Below are positions 63,726-64,000 of a stretch of DNA of 64,000 nt, piece after piece. Under the pieces are notes generated by a model that worked only from the letters and a program-made list of their open reading frames with translations, did not search any database and was not told where the DNA came from. A program made the position numbers and the translations under genes. The stretch comes from Symbiodinium sp. CCMP2592 (lineage: Eukaryota; Sar; Dinophyceae; Suessiales; Symbiodiniaceae). Positions within the stretch are counted from its first letter, which is position 1. Every line of letters begins with the position of its first letter. The DNA is taken from contig CAJNDT010003979.1 in assembly GCA_905221615.1 (NCBI GenBank), forward strand, positions 570,501 to 634,500, in the 5' to 3' direction.

Positions 63726-64000
63726 AGTTCTGCTTTTATGCTTTCGGGGCTTGGATGTTAGGACTTACAGGCGTAGGGTTTAGGTTCTTTCGTTATCCAG
63801 AGTTGCGGCACGCGTGAGCATTCAAGGATTTGTTTAAGGGGCACGGCATGGGGCGTTAAATGCAAGACACGCAGTGTGTAGCGTAAGAAGTGGCTTTCGG
63901 GCCTTGAAGTTCCAAGTGGCGTTATGTATCTTGGAGTTACGGGACATAGCACAGATTGCGCGAAAATTATCGTTCGCAGAAAGCCAACTGTTTATCTGGC

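Overview
The window looks like nuclear DNA of a dinoflagellate, most likely a Symbiodiniaceae-type alga. The evidence is indirect: short GC-rich exons scattered in long introns, GC-AG as well as GT-AG introns, many degenerate TTTAGGG-like tracts, minisatellites and triplet repeats everywhere, a flagellar/cytoplasmic dynein heavy-chain gene, and a Ty1/copia-type retrotransposon with CCCH zinc fingers in Gag. No bacterial operon, rRNA, tRNA or CRISPR array was seen. I could not run a search, so taxonomy is inference.

Layout. 1-1183 is a ~145-bp minisatellite. 1.2-6.5 kb holds doubtful exon pieces, telomere-like tracts, a MITE relic and one convincing repeat-protein exon (5918-6475). 7.48-11.08 kb carries about fourteen collinear exons of the C-terminal motor part of a dynein heavy chain (+). 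11.1-22.9 kb is mostly non-coding: candidate MITEs, a nearly perfect 598-bp duplication, a decayed 263-codon frame and one solid unknown ORF (18861-19625). 22.97-24.69 kb is an ~80-bp minisatellite. 24.7-30.8 kb holds weak exons, triplet repeats and a 145-bp dispersed repeat present twice. 30.8-32.1 kb carries a minus-strand KH-like, Lys/Glu-rich protein gene. 32.1-39.0 kb is repeat-rich with no firm gene. 39.05-43.18 kb carries exons of a Ser/Thr protein kinase (+). 43.2-46.4 kb is microsatellites and short tandem repeats. 58.9-63.2 kb holds no recognisable gene, and a few coiled-coil-like exons lie at the end.

The centrepiece is 46435-58849, a complete 12,415-bp LTR retrotransposon. It has two identical 152-bp LTRs (TG...CA), a 5-bp target duplication (GAGAT) and a polypurine tract. 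ORF1 is Gag plus protease; ORF2 is integrase, reverse transcriptase and RNase H followed by an extra ~1,550 residues. That extension carries a 2-oxoglutarate/Fe(II) oxygenase-like domain, a possible SGNH-like region, a Tpt1/KptA RNA 2'-phosphotransferase-like domain and a zinc ribbon. ORF1 and ORF2 are in different frames and overlap at a canonical -1 slippery heptamer followed 9 nt later by a hairpin. That hairpin belongs to a family of at least fourteen ~20-nt stem-loops scattered through the element. Their stems differ but stay complementary, their loop is nearly always a GNRA tetraloop, and they sit in all three codon phases. I saw none elsewhere in the window. The hairpin family together with the accessory pol domains is the best candidate here for an undescribed system.
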